From: Streptomyces sp. SUK 48
GTDB lineage: Bacteria > Actinomycetota > Actinomycetes > Streptomycetales > Streptomycetaceae
NCBI RefSeq assembly: GCF_009650765.1
Contig: NZ_CP045740.1
Location: 1-64,000, forward strand
Direction: 5' to 3'
Length of the DNA: 64,000 nucleotides
Shown piece after piece: positions 17,254-26,355 of this stretch. Within the stretch, counting starts at the first letter, position 1, and each line of letters opens with the position of its first letter. The position numbers and the translations under genes were made by a program. The notes under the pieces were generated by a model. That model was not told the origin of the DNA. It did not search any database and was given only the letters and a program-made list of their open reading frames with translations.

Positions 17254-17314
17254 ACGAGTCCTCCTGCTCCGGACGGACGCCGTGCACCGCCCGGCTGGTG
17301 TCCCCCACGGTGCC

Positions 17315-18019
17315 TCAGGGCGTGCCCCCCGGCGCCGCCGCTCCCAGCGCGCTCAGGAGCAGTTCCAGCGCCGTCTCGAACGAGCTGCCCGCCATCAGGG
17401 GCAACTCCGCGCGCGCCGCGGCCAGGTGCGGGTGGTCGGTGTCGGGCAGCTCGGCGTAGGCGCCGGTCCAGGCCCGGTCGTCGGCCTCGCGGCGCTCCGG
17501 CGGGAGCGCCAGGTGGGCGGCGTCGAGGGCCGCGTGGCCCAGCACGGTGTCGACGAACGCCGAATAGTGGCGTACGGCGTCGGCGTCGCCGAACCCGGCC
17601 CGGCGCAGCAGCCCGATCCCCGCGTCCACGGCCCTGACCTCGTGGGGCCGCCGCGTCACCCGGTACGCGGCGAGCGCGGCCACCCGCGGCTGCTCCCGGT
17701 AGCCGCGGTGGATCCGCAGCGCCATCTCGCGCAGCGCGTCCCGCCACGGCATGCGGTCGGGCTGGAACCCGGCCATCGCGTCGCCGATGATCCGGTCGGC
17801 GACGGACAGCAGCAGATCGTCGGTGTTGTGGAAGTACCGGTACAACGCGCTCGGATCGCAGCCGAGCGCGGCGCCCAGCCGCCGCACGCTCAGCGCGTCC
17901 GGGCCGTGCTGCCCGACGAGCCGCAGCGCGCAGTCGACGATCACGTCCTCGGACAGCAGCACCCCCGACCTGGTCGGTCTGCGCCGTCGCCGCTCCGCCG
18001 GAATCCGCCCATTCGTCAC
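17315..18019 (-). CDS. TetR-family transcriptional regulator
   Basis: 234 residues. N-terminal helix-turn-helix: SEDVIVDCALRLVGQHGPDALSVRRL then GCDPSALYRYFHNTDDLL, the canonical TetR recognition helix. The C-terminal ligand domain resembles TetR_C members (PWRDALREMALRIHRGYREQP). GTG 18019 has AAGGGG upstream. It is divergent from the APC permease at 18156, with a perfect inverted repeat in the 136-bp gap, so it most likely controls itself and the permease-amidohydrolase pair. Confidence 0.9.
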   Translation of the reverse strand: MTNGRIPAERRRRRPTRSGVLLSEDVIVDCALRLVGQHGPDALSVRRLGAALGCDPSALYRYFHNTDDLLLSVADRIIGDAMAGFQPDRMPWRDALREMALRIHRGYREQPRVAALAAYRVTRRPHEVRAVDAGIGLLRRAGFGDADAVRHYSAFVDTVLGHAALDAAHLALPPERREADDRAWTGAYAELPDTDHPHLAAARAELPLMAGSSFETALELLLSALGAAAPGGTP

Positions 18020-18066
18020 TGTGCGCGCCCCTTCTCTCGGCTCTGAACCGTTCCGTGGACGCCTTA

Positions 18067-18094
18067 TGTCAACACCATTGACGCAATGTTGACA
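18067..18094. promoter_or_regulatory. inverted-repeat operator between TetR and permease genes
   Basis: TGTCAACA (18067-18074) and TGTTGACA (18087-18094) are perfect reverse complements separated by 12 bp that contain another ttgac. The site overlaps ttgac(a/g) hexamers that can serve as -35 boxes for both directions. Likely the TetR operator. Confidence 0.65.
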
Positions 18095-18155
18095 AGGCCG
18101 GTTTGATCGCAGCCTCCCCCCGCACCTCCCGTTCTCCGGCTCCAGGAGTCTGCCC

Positions 18156-19643
18156 ATGAGAAGTGAACCCCCCGTCCTGCGGCGTTCCCTGGGCGTCGTC
18201 GACGGCATCGCCATCGCGGCCTCCAGCACGGCCGCCACCACGAGTATCGGCATCGGCATGGGCTCGCTCGCCGCGACCGTGGGCCTTCAGGCGCCGGCGG
18301 TCCTGCTGGTGGCGTTCGTCCCGATCCTCGGCATCGCGACGGCGTACGCCCGGCTCAACCGGCACGAGCGGAACATGGGCAGCGGCTACGTCTGGGTCGG
18401 TCGCTCGCTCGGTCCCTGGCTCGGCTTCCTCACCGGCTGGGTCACGCTGGTCGGCACCCTGATCTTCATGGCGTACACGAGCGCGGTGACCGGTTCGGTG
18501 GTCCTCCAGTTCGCGAACAAGGCCCGGCTGCACTCGGCCGGCGGGCTGCGCCTCGACCCGAACTCGACGGCGCTGTCCACCCTGGTCGGCCTGGTGGTGC
18601 TGGCGGCCGTCACGGTCACCGCCGTCACCGGGGTGCGCAAGGCGACCCGGCTCCAGGCGTGGCTGCTGGTCTTCGAGTACGCGGTGCTGCTCGGCTACTG
18701 CGGCTGGGCGATGGCCACCGGCGCGCACGCTTTCTCCTGGTCGTGGCTGAACCCGTTCGCCGTGCACGACGGCACCGGCTTCGCCCAGGGCCTGGTCCTC
18801 GCGGTGTTCTTCTTCTGGGGCTGGGACGCGGCGTTCAGCGTCACCGAGGAGACCCACGACGTACGGGACGCGGGCCGCGGCGGATTCATCGCGCTGTTCA
18901 CCATGCTGGCGCTGTTCCTGTACGGGTCCGTGGCCTTCCAGCGCGAGATGTCGCTGCCCGAGCTCCTGGAGCAGGGACCGCAGGCGCTCACCTACCTCGG
19001 CGTGAAGCTCGCGGACGAGCCTTGGGCGAGCCTGCCGCTGCTGGCACTGCTGTTCTCGGCAGTGGCGTCACTGCAGTCCAGCGTGATCCCGACGGCGCGC
19101 GGGCTGCTGGCGATGGGCCGGGACCGCACGATGGGCCAGGTGTGGACGCGGGTCAGCCCGCGCTACGGCTCCCCGGCGGTCGGCACCGTCCTCGTCACGT
19201 CGATCTCTGCGGCCGTGGCGCTGCTGGCGCTCGCCATCCCCAAGCTGAACGAGATGATCCTCGCGGCCGTGAACTCGATCGGCCTCGTGGTCGCCCTGTA
19301 CTACGGCCTGACCGCGCTCGCCTGCGCGGTGCGCTTCCGAGGCATGCTGCGCACGGCGCCCCGCGAGGCGCTGCGGGCGGTCGTCGCGCCCGGAGTGAGC
19401 GGGCTCGCGCTGCTGGGCATCGGCTGCTACCTCGGCCGGGACTACGCGACGATGAGCGGCCACTTCGAGCTCAGCCCGGACAACGGCTGGTTCATGCTGT
19501 CGGTGCCCGCCGCGATCGTGCTGTCGGGGCTCGTCATGGCGGCCGTCGCCAAGTACCACCGCCGCTCGCCGTACTTCGTCGCCGGACACAGCGCCGATGT
19601 CGGCTCCGAAGCGGTCCCGCTGGCCGCGACCGAAGCTTCCTGA
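18156..19643 (+). CDS. APC-family amino acid permease
   Basis: 495 residues, about 12 membrane helices. The N-terminus SLGVVDGIAIAASSTAATTSIGIG is the APC helix-1 substrate motif region, followed by MGSGYVWVGRSLGPWLGFLTGW and FFWGWDAAFSVTEETHDVRDAGR (helix 6 and the conserved loop). It would import an amino acid or amine by proton symport. ATG 18156 lies 7 nt after AGGAG. It is followed by an amidohydrolase in the same direction with a 79-bp gap, suggesting uptake and breakdown of an N-acyl or amide compound under TetR control. Confidence 0.9.
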   Translation: MRSEPPVLRRSLGVVDGIAIAASSTAATTSIGIGMGSLAATVGLQAPAVLLVAFVPILGIATAYARLNRHERNMGSGYVWVGRSLGPWLGFLTGWVTLVGTLIFMAYTSAVTGSVVLQFANKARLHSAGGLRLDPNSTALSTLVGLVVLAAVTVTAVTGVRKATRLQAWLLVFEYAVLLGYCGWAMATGAHAFSWSWLNPFAVHDGTGFAQGLVLAVFFFWGWDAAFSVTEETHDVRDAGRGGFIALFTMLALFLYGSVAFQREMSLPELLEQGPQALTYLGVKLADEPWASLPLLALLFSAVASLQSSVIPTARGLLAMGRDRTMGQVWTRVSPRYGSPAVGTVLVTSISAAVALLALAIPKLNEMILAAVNSIGLVVALYYGLTALACAVRFRGMLRTAPREALRAVVAPGVSGLALLGIGCYLGRDYATMSGHFELSPDNGWFMLSVPAAIVLSGLVMAAVAKYHRRSPYFVAGHSADVGSEAVPLAATEAS

Positions 19644-19722
19644 CGCCCGTAGAACCCGTAGCAGCCGGGACACCGACTGCGTCCGTAAGAGCCTTACCGA
19701 CCCGACACTTGGAGCTGTCCTC

Positions 19723-21369
19723 ATGTCCGACACCACTACCGCTGACCTGGTCTTCACCGGCGGTCCGGTCCACACCGGCTCGCCGGCCCGGTCCCGGGCG
19801 ACCACCGTGGCTGTGCGCGGAGAGCGGGTCGTCGCCGTCGGGCACGACGAGGTGCACGAGCTGATCGGTCCGCGCACCGAGATCGTGGACCTGGCCGGCC
19901 GGCTGCTGGTGCCGGGCTTCCAGGACGCGCACGCGCACCCCGTCGGCGGCGGCCTGGAAATGGGCCAGTGCGACCTGAGCGGGGCGGTGACCCGGGCCGA
20001 GTACCGGGAGCGGATCGCCGCGTACGCCCGGAGGCACGCCGACGCCGAGTGGATCACCGGTGGCGGCTGGGCGATGGAGGCGTTCCCCGGCGGCCTGCCG
20101 ACGGCGGCCGAGATGGACGACCTCGTGTCCGACCGGCCGGTCTATCTGGTCAACCGCGACCACCACGGCGCCTGGGTCAACTCCCGCGCCCTGGAGCGGG
20201 CGGGACTCGACGCCCGTACCCTCGACCCGCCCGACGGGCGGATCGAGCGGCACCCGGACGGCACGCCGACGGGCATGCTCCAGGAGGGAGCCGCCAACCT
20301 GGTGGGCCGTCTGGTCCCCCGGGTCACCCGCGAGGAGCGGGTGGCCGGGCTGCTGCGCGCCCAGCAACTGCTGCACTCGCTCGGCATCACCGCCTGGCAG
20401 GACGCCCTCCTCGGCGAACACGCCAACCTCACCGATCCCACCGACGCGTACCTGGCCTGCGCGGAGGACGGATCCCTCACCGCGCGGGTCGTCGGCGCGC
20501 TGTGGTGGGACCGCGCGCACGGCACCGAGCAGATCGAGGAGTTGCTGGCCCGGCGCGCGGCGGGCACCCGGGGCCGGCTCCGCTCGACGACTGTGAAGAT
20601 CATGCAGGACGGGGTCGCCGAGAACGGCACGGCGGCGCTGCTCGGCCCGTACCTGGACGGCTGCGGGTGCGTGTCCGACAACAGCGGGATCAGCTTCGTG
20701 CCGCCGGAGGACCTGAAGACCTACGTCACCGAGCTGGACGCCCATGGTTTCCAGGTGCACTTCCACGCGCTGGGCGACCGCGCGGTGCGGGAGGCGCTGG
20801 ACGCGGTGGAGGCGGCCCGGCGGGCCAACGGCCGTACGGACACCCGGCCGCACCTGGCCCATCTCCAAGTGGTACACCCGGACGACATCGGCCGGTTCCG
20901 TGAGCTGGGCGCGACGGCCAACCTCCAGCCGCTGTGGGCGGCGCACGAGCCGCAGATGGACGAGTTGACCATCCCGTTCCTGGGCGCGGAGCGGGCGTCG
21001 TGGCAGTACCCGTTCGGGGCGCTTCTGCGGTCGGGGGCGACGCTCGCGGCGGGCAGCGACTGGCCGGTGAGCAGCCCCGATCCGCTCCAGGGCATCCACG
21101 TGGCGGTGAACCGGGTGGTACCGGAAGCGCCCGCGGACACGCCGGTCTTCCTGCCCGGGGAGCGCATCGGGCTGCACGACGCGCTGACCGCGTACACGGC
21201 CGGCAGCGCCTACGTGAACCACCTCGACCACGAGACGGGCACGGTCGCCGAGGGGTACCTGGCGGACCTGGTCGTACTCGACCGTGATCCGTTCGCCGGG
21301 CCGCCCGAGGAAATCGGTGCGACGCGGGTGGAGCAGACCTTCGTGGGCGGGCGCCAGGTGTTCGGCTGA
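19723..21369 (+). CDS. amidohydrolase (YtcJ-like)
   Basis: 548 residues. Metal-dependent hydrolase of the amidohydrolase_3 group: PGFQDAHAHPVGG (HxH ligands, about residue 69), VKIMQDGVAENGTAAL, HFHALGDRAVREALDAVE, HLQVVHPDD and AAGSDWPVSSPDPLQGI (catalytic Asp). The substrate is unknown; relatives act on N-substituted formamides or acyl-amino acids. Start ATG 19723 with GGAG 8 nt upstream. It follows the permease and is probably co-transcribed with it. Confidence 0.9.
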   Translation: MSDTTTADLVFTGGPVHTGSPARSRATTVAVRGERVVAVGHDEVHELIGPRTEIVDLAGRLLVPGFQDAHAHPVGGGLEMGQCDLSGAVTRAEYRERIAAYARRHADAEWITGGGWAMEAFPGGLPTAAEMDDLVSDRPVYLVNRDHHGAWVNSRALERAGLDARTLDPPDGRIERHPDGTPTGMLQEGAANLVGRLVPRVTREERVAGLLRAQQLLHSLGITAWQDALLGEHANLTDPTDAYLACAEDGSLTARVVGALWWDRAHGTEQIEELLARRAAGTRGRLRSTTVKIMQDGVAENGTAALLGPYLDGCGCVSDNSGISFVPPEDLKTYVTELDAHGFQVHFHALGDRAVREALDAVEAARRANGRTDTRPHLAHLQVVHPDDIGRFRELGATANLQPLWAAHEPQMDELTIPFLGAERASWQYPFGALLRSGATLAAGSDWPVSSPDPLQGIHVAVNRVVPEAPADTPVFLPGERIGLHDALTAYTAGSAYVNHLDHETGTVAEGYLADLVVLDRDPFAGPPEEIGATRVEQTFVGGRQVFG

Positions 21370-21425
21370 GTCAGGCGTCCGTGGTGCGACGGAAGCCGCA
21401 GTCTTCGGCTGCGGTCGACGCACTA

Positions 21426-21471
21426 CCGTGGTCCGGGGCCTCCGCCCGACGACGCAGGTTCCGGACCACGG
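21426..21471. terminator. long inverted repeat after the amidohydrolase
   Basis: CCGTGGTCCGG (21426-21436) and CCGGACCACGG (21461-21471) are perfect 11-bp partners. Just upstream, gccgcag and ctgcggt form another small stem. Placed 57 bp after the amidohydrolase stop, they probably end that transcript. Confidence 0.45.
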
Positions 21472-21599
21472 CACGGGCTCGCGGCAGCCGAGGGCTTCGC
21501 CTGCGAACGCGCGGTGACGCGGCAGTGGTACGGCATTCCGTCACACAGTCCGACGTGCCCGCGCCGGGTGTCCACGCCGGGCCGGGGCGCGGTCCGTCA

Positions 21600-21945
21600 C
21601 CCCGGCGTGAACCGCACCGGTGTCCCGGCATGGGCCTGGGCGGCCGCTGCCAGGCCGAGTTCCGTGACGACCCCGATCACCGGATACCCGCCGGTCGTCG
21701 GATGGTCGTTCGGGGAAGACGACCGGGCGCCCGTCCGGGGGGGACCTGCACCGACCCGAGCACCATGCCCTCGGTGGGCAGTTCACCGGGCCTCGCCCGC
21801 GCCGGCGGGGCCCCTCGGTGCGCGGGCCGACGCGGTTGCTGTGCGGGGAGACGCGGTACGTCGCCGAGAAGAGGGCGCACAGCGCGCCCGCGGCGAACCA
21901 GTCGGCGCGAGGCCCGGGGCGCGGGGGCACGATAGCCGTCACGTA
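21600..21945 (-). pseudogene. remnant of a biotin-dependent carboxyltransferase/5-oxoprolinase subunit (PxpC/KipA-like)
   Basis: Reverse-strand pieces in several frames match the C-terminal domain of KipA/PxpC proteins: RADWFAAGALCALFSATYRVSPHSNRVG, then GELPTEGMVLGSVQVPP, then DGRPVVFPERP and a frame-shifted GYPVIGVVTELGLAAAAQA. At least two indels break it and the N-terminal two thirds are gone. No partner PxpA/PxpB genes are present. Downstream to 22100 there is only an unclear fragment (RLFGVTEQTAIRALGAV, resembling the tail of a phage-type integrase) and a tandem repeat. Confidence 0.6.
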
Positions 21946-22040
21946 GGCACGCTTGTTGTCACTGGTGTGGTGGAGTACGTGTGGTGCGACTGTTCGGCGT
22001 CACCGAGCAGACCGCCATACGCGCCCTCGGCGCGGTCACC

Positions 22041-22077
22041 CGGAAGGCACCCCCTCTCCCGGAAGGCACCCCCTCTC
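22041..22077. repeat. 18-bp direct repeat, two copies
   Basis: cggaaggcaccccctctc occurs at 22041-22058 and again at 22060-22077, perfect, just downstream (on its own strand) of the epoxide hydrolase stop. Confidence 0.95.
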
Positions 22078-22102
22078 AAGGTGCCCGGACGGCCCGCCTG
22101 GT

Positions 22103-23092
22103 TCAGTCCTGGAGGGTGGCGAGCCAGTCGGTCAGCAGGCTGTTGACCTCGTGGGGGCGTTCCTGCTGGATCCAGTGGCCGCAGCCGTCCAGGAGGGAGG
22201 AGGCGGACAGGGCGGGGAGGGTGGTGGGGTAGGCGTCGATGGCGTCGGCCATCCAGGTGGTGGACGCGTCCAGCGCGCCGCCGGCGAACAGGGACGGCTG
22301 TTTGATGGGGGCTCCGCGGTGAGGGGCGAGGTCTTCCCAGTCGCGGTCCATGTTGCGGTAGCGGTTGAGGGCGCCGGTCAGGCCGGTGCGCTCGAACTCC
22401 CCGGCGTAGACGTCGAGGTCGGTCTCGCTCAGCCAGGCCGGGAGAATCCCTGCGGGGAAGCGGTCGCGCAGTCGGCCGTCGCCGCGGGTGACGAAGTGCG
22501 GGTCGGGCTCGCTCCCGGCCGGCATGGTGTCGGCGGACATGGCTGCGTAGAAGCCCGCGAGCCAGCCCCGGACGTCGGGCTCGATCTCCGCCTCGGCGCG
22601 GCCGGGCTCCTGGAAGTAGGAGACGTAGAACTCCTGCTCGGAGCCGCCGATCCGGCCGAAGACGTCGGTGGGGCGGGGACCGCCGGGCGGCGCGTAGGGG
22701 ACGCTCAGCAGGCCGACGGCGCGGAAGACCTCGGGGTGCAGCAGGGCGGAGGTGGCGGCGATGTTGGAGCCCCAGTCGTGGCCGACGATCACCGCGCTCT
22801 CCTCGCCGAGGGCGCGCACGACGGCGATGTTGTCCTCCACCAGGTCGAGTATCCGGTAGGACTCCGTCGCCTCCGGCTTGGAGGAGCGGCCGTAGCCGCG
22901 TACGTCGATCGCCGCCGCCCGGTAGCCGGCCGCGGCGAGGGCCGGGAGCTGATGGCGCCAGGAGTACCAGGACTCGGGGAAGCCGTGCACGAGCAGGACC
23001 AGCGGGCCGGTGCCCTGCTCGACCAGGTGGAGGCGTCCGGCCGGGGCCTCGACGGTGCGGTGACGGAACGCGGTGGCCGGCTCGGGCTGCAT
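22103..23092 (-). CDS. alpha/beta hydrolase, epoxide hydrolase type
   Basis: 329 residues with all expected catalytic features: HGFPESWYSWRHQLPAL (oxyanion), DVRGYGRSSKP, GHDWGSNIAA (Asp nucleophile) and DGCGHWIQQERP (catalytic His). It should open an epoxide through an aspartyl ester. It contrasts with the inactive-looking relative at 6884. It is divergent from an XRE-cupin regulator with a palindrome between them, so it is probably that regulator's target. Confidence 0.9.
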   Translation of the reverse strand: MQPEPATAFRHRTVEAPAGRLHLVEQGTGPLVLLVHGFPESWYSWRHQLPALAAAGYRAAAIDVRGYGRSSKPEATESYRILDLVEDNIAVVRALGEESAVIVGHDWGSNIAATSALLHPEVFRAVGLLSVPYAPPGGPRPTDVFGRIGGSEQEFYVSYFQEPGRAEAEIEPDVRGWLAGFYAAMSADTMPAGSEPDPHFVTRGDGRLRDRFPAGILPAWLSETDLDVYAGEFERTGLTGALNRYRNMDRDWEDLAPHRGAPIKQPSLFAGGALDASTTWMADAIDAYPTTLPALSASSLLDGCGHWIQQERPHEVNSLLTDWLATLQD

Positions 23093-23167
23093 GGGCTTCT
23101 CCTCGGTTCGCGGTGGGCGCGGCTGTCCTCGATCATGCGACGCGGCACCCGCCCGAGGCGATCAGCC

Positions 23168-23182
23168 TTGCCATTCTGGCAA
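23168..23182. promoter_or_regulatory. palindrome in the epoxide hydrolase/XRE intergenic region
   Basis: TTGCCA-ttc-TGGCAA is a perfect 6-3-6 palindrome about 55-70 bp before both divergent starts. It probably is the operator of the XRE-cupin protein. Confidence 0.5.
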
Positions 23183-23235
23183 ACTCGCAGCACAGAGCGA
23201 TGGAGCGGCACTATCGACAAGAAGGAGCGGGAAAG

Positions 23236-23838
23236 GTGGCAGTCGACGACGTGGACGGCACGCTGGCCGCGATGGGGTCCCGGCTGCGGGCCGCGCGCGA
23301 GCACTATGGCGCGACGCTCGCCGGTGTCAGCTGCGCGACCGGCCTCTCGACCAGCACGCTGTCCCGGATCGAGACCGGCCGGCGCAAGCCCACCCTGGAG
23401 GTGCTGCTGCACCTGTCGAAGGAATACGGCGTCTCCCTGGACGAGCTGGCCGGTACCGCGCCCGGCGCCGGGGCCGAGCCGCGTGCTGCGGCGCCGCTGA
23501 GCTTCGGCGACGACAAGGCGGTGCTGCCGCTGACCCGGTACGTCGGCGGCCTGCACGCCCACAAGCACGTCCTGCCCGCCCTCGATAAGCCGCCCGCGCG
23601 GCCCCGCCAGGTCTCCCACGACGGCCACGAGTGGCTGTGCGTCCTGTACGGGCGGCTCTGGCTCGCCCTCGGCGTCGAGGACCTCGTCCTGGCCCCCGGC
23701 GACGTCGCCGAGTTCGACACCCGCACCCCGCATGGGGTGGCGAACGCCGGCCCCGGCGGCCCGGTCGAGTACCTGATCATGTTCGGACCCCAGGGCGAGC
23801 GCCTACGGCCGCGCGTCTGGTCGTCGAGGAACCGGTGA
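23236..23838 (+). CDS. XRE-family regulator with C-terminal cupin
   Basis: 200 residues. Helix-turn-helix at residues about 12-67: MGSRLRAAREHYGATLAGVS, then CATGLSTSTLSRIETGRRKP, LEVLLHLSKEYGVSLDEL. The C-terminal cupin_2 domain has HDGHEWLCVLYGRLWLAL and LAPGDVAEFDTRTPHGVANAG, with the His/Glu set that can bind metal or a small ligand. GTG 23236 lies 8 nt after AAGGAG; the upstream ATG 23200 is less well placed. Divergent from the epoxide hydrolase. Confidence 0.9.
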   Translation: MAVDDVDGTLAAMGSRLRAAREHYGATLAGVSCATGLSTSTLSRIETGRRKPTLEVLLHLSKEYGVSLDELAGTAPGAGAEPRAAAPLSFGDDKAVLPLTRYVGGLHAHKHVLPALDKPPARPRQVSHDGHEWLCVLYGRLWLALGVEDLVLAPGDVAEFDTRTPHGVANAGPGGPVEYLIMFGPQGERLRPRVWSSRNR

Positions 23839-23888
23839 CAGCCGGTGGCTTGGTTCACGAGTCGTGGTTCTGGTCCAAGTTCTGAGGT

Positions 23889-24392
23889 GTGCGTACTGCC
23901 TCCACCCGGTGGACGATGACCCGTGCGGAGACGCCGGCCGCCAACGTGGAACCGCTGCGCGCGGTCCTCGCCCTCGCCGGCCGGGACACCCATCCGGTGC
24001 GAGGAGGTGGTGCGCGAGGAGCACCCCGGCCCCCTGACGATCGTCCGCCCCCCGCCCGCACCGAGATCGTGGCCGCCGGCTCCGCGAGCCTGCGCCTCGC
24101 CACGCTCATCGACGTGACCTGCACGGCACTGAACACCTTCCGCGCCACGCACGGCGCCCCGCCGGTGGCGCCCCCTCGCCGACCGCTACCTCTCCCCCTT
24201 CCAGAGCGAGGCGGTCAAACTCCTGGCCATGTTCCAGAGCTACACCAGCATGACCACCCCCTTCACCCCGACGCACCCCGTACGGGACCCGGCCCAGGCG
24301 ATGACGACGGCCGTCCACCACTGGGCCGCGCGCAAACCCCGGTTGGCACTGGCTCAGCCGCGGCCGAGGACGCCGCTGACGAAAGGCGCGTG
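23889..24392 (+). pseudogene. degraded coding sequence of unknown function
   Basis: Two or more forward frames carry protein-like pieces: ETPAANVEPLRAVLALAGRDTHP near the start, EIVAAGSASLRLATLIDVTCTALNTFRATHG in the middle, and SPFQSEAVKLLAMFQSYTSMTTPFTP near the end. They cannot be joined without frameshifts and I do not recognise the family. It occupies most of the 23839-24467 gap. Confidence 0.35.
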
Positions 24393-24467
24393 AGCGGGTC
24401 GGCTCCGGGTTCGGCCCCGGTTCGTCGCCGCCACGCGAGAGCGGTCCCGCCGTGGTTTCATTCTGGG

Positions 24468-25049
24468 GTGGAACAACCGGTACGGCCCCTGACGGAAGAG
24501 GCTTCCGGCTGCGGTGTACGGCAGCGCGAGGACGCGGATCTCGACGCCTGCGTGGAGCTGCTGGCCGAGGTGCACCAGCGGGACGGCTACCCGGAGAACT
24601 GGCCCGAGCGTCCCGGTGACTGGCTGGCCCGGCCCGCCCTGTTCGCCGCCTGGGTGGCCGAGCTGGAGGGTCGGATCGTCGGTCATGTCGGCCTGTCCGA
24701 GGGCGGGGTGGAGGACCGGGCGCCGGGCCTGTGGAGCCGCCGGGCCGGGACGCCCGTCGAGGCGACCGCCGTGATCAGCCGGCTGTTCGTGGCCCCTACG
24801 CTGCGCGGCCGGGGGGTCGGCGCCCTGCTGATGGAGCGGGCCGCGGGCGAGGCCCGGCGGCGACGGCGCCATCCGGTGCTGGACGTGCTGACGTCCGACA
24901 CCTCGGCCGTGGCCCTGTACGAACGGCTGGGGTGGACCTTGCTGGACACCGTCGACCAGCGCTGGGGCCCCACCGAGACGGTGACGGTGCACTGCTATGC
25001 CGCGCCCGTCGCCCCCAGCGGGGAGCGGCGGGCCCCGTCCGGGCCATGA
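24468..25049 (+). CDS. GNAT-family N-acetyltransferase
   Basis: 193 residues. Acetyl-CoA-binding core: AVISRLFVAPTLRGRGVGALLMERAAGEAR (motif A, RGRGVG pyrophosphate loop), then VLDVLTSDTSAVALYERLGWTLLDT (motif B). The N-terminus DLDACVELLAEVHQRDGYPENWP is typical of small-molecule GNATs. The substrate is unknown. GTG 24468 is chosen because the domain starts about 15 residues later; the ribosome-binding site is weak. It converges with the ATP-grasp gene, 21 bp apart. Confidence 0.8.
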   Translation: MEQPVRPLTEEASGCGVRQREDADLDACVELLAEVHQRDGYPENWPERPGDWLARPALFAAWVAELEGRIVGHVGLSEGGVEDRAPGLWSRRAGTPVEATAVISRLFVAPTLRGRGVGALLMERAAGEARRRRRHPVLDVLTSDTSAVALYERLGWTLLDTVDQRWGPTETVTVHCYAAPVAPSGERRAPSGP

Positions 25050-25070
25050 GCCTGATGCCGCCGTCGCGGG

Positions 25071-26291
25071 TCACTCGAAGGTGAAGGTGAAGACCGAGCG
25101 GACCTGTTCGGCGATCTCATGGAGATCGGCGACGCCGTCCGCGATGATCATGGCCTCGGCGAAGAAGTTCTCCCGCTCCATCGTCACCACCCGGAAGTTG
25201 TCGAACAGATAGCCGTCCACCACTCCGGGAATCCGCTTGAGCTCCTCGACGGGGGTGGCACTCACCAGGGTGCCGACCCGGTCGGCCTCGAAGGGGAGCA
25301 TGGCCAGCAGCTCGGCGCCGCCGCGCGTCGCCCCCGCCAGGGCGTCGTCCAGCCGCTCGCCGAGCGCCATGCGGACCGACATGTCGATGGGGTCGACCCC
25401 GCAGGTCCGCTGGGTGGCCGCCCGGTACATCCGGCCACCGGGACGCGGGTTGATCTCGACCAGCTCACAGCTGCCGTCCGCGCGCGCCCGCCCTTCGACA
25501 TGGAACCAGCTGCCCTCCAGGCCGAGAGAGGCGCAGAGGGTCCCGATCCGCTCCGAGAGATCGCGCACGGCCTGCCGGACGTGCGCGGAGGGCGGGGGCG
25601 AGATGAGGAGTCCCGCGTCGTGGTGCCGCTGGTTGTCGTGCTCGGTCTTCTCGACCTCGAAGAGCGGGTGGAACAGGCCCTCCAGCACCGGACCGTCGAC
25701 CGAGAACTCGACGCCGTCGATGTACTCCTCCACGATGGCGTCCGTGTCCGGGCCCATGATGTCGGCCAGGTCCTTGAGGCGGGAGCGGAGTTCCACGGCG
25801 TTCTCGGCGCGGCGGACGAGCCGTGAACCACCCGAGTCCTGATCGGGCTTGACGATGACGGGGTACGCGGTGACCGCCTCGACATCCAGGGCGGCGACGG
25901 TTCCCGCGACGAACGGGAGCGAGGACAGGCCCCGGTCCGTCATGGCCGCCCGCACCCGCGCCTTGCTCAGCAGGACCTCCCGGCCGCGCTCCCCGCCCGG
26001 CAGCCCGTAGTGCCGCGCCGTGCGCACCTGCCAGGAGATCAGCGAGTCGACGAAGTTGACGACGGCGGTCGGCTCCACGCCCGCCGCGTCGACCGCCGCC
26101 ACCAGCTCCGCCAGGCTCGCCTGCTCCCAGTCGACGACGATGTGGGCCGCGCAGTGATCGCGGTTGACGTCCTCCGGCTCGTCGGAGACCAGGACGGGGC
26201 GGCGTCCTATGTCCGAGAGCATGCGCGAGACGAGGCGTACGCCGCCCTCGAAGCGCTTGGAGTAGATCAGGACATCTCGCTCAACAGCCAC
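25071..26291 (-). CDS. ATP-grasp ligase (amino-acid/carboxylate-amine type)
   Basis: 406 residues. An ATP-dependent enzyme that makes an acyl-phosphate and joins it to an amine. The ATP-grasp fold is visible: AYPVIVKPDQDSGGSRLV (ATP-lid Lys), VEEYIDGVEFSVDGPV, WFHVEGRARADG, and the metal-binding ELVEINPRPGGRM. The N-terminal pre-ATP-grasp domain begins DVLIYSKRFEGGVRLVSRM. It resembles L-amino-acid ligases (BacD/DdaF-like). GTG 26291 is the start preceding the fold. It is the last gene of cluster B's - strand block and probably attaches an amino acid or other acid to the core. Confidence 0.85.
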   Translation of the reverse strand: MAVERDVLIYSKRFEGGVRLVSRMLSDIGRRPVLVSDEPEDVNRDHCAAHIVVDWEQASLAELVAAVDAAGVEPTAVVNFVDSLISWQVRTARHYGLPGGERGREVLLSKARVRAAMTDRGLSSLPFVAGTVAALDVEAVTAYPVIVKPDQDSGGSRLVRRAENAVELRSRLKDLADIMGPDTDAIVEEYIDGVEFSVDGPVLEGLFHPLFEVEKTEHDNQRHHDAGLLISPPPSAHVRQAVRDLSERIGTLCASLGLEGSWFHVEGRARADGSCELVEINPRPGGRMYRAATQRTCGVDPIDMSVRMALGERLDDALAGATRGGAELLAMLPFEADRVGTLVSATPVEELKRIPGVVDGYLFDNFRVVTMERENFFAEAMIIADGVADLHEIAEQVRSVFTFTFE

Positions 26292-26355
26292 GTCGTTTCT
26301 CTCTCTGGGTCCGGGCAAAGGGGCGGGAGGTGATGCGGGGCGGGCAGGCGGCCGG

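Noticed and set aside
19534..21474. 646-codon - strand frame opposite the amidohydrolase
   Set aside because: Antisense shadow; Arg/Val/Gly-rich with no motifs, while the + strand gene has a full metal-binding set.
21934..22046. A possible attachment site or integrase gene
   Set aside because: Only a short integrase-like tail is seen and no tRNA or direct-repeat att pair was found; kept only as a low-interest observation.
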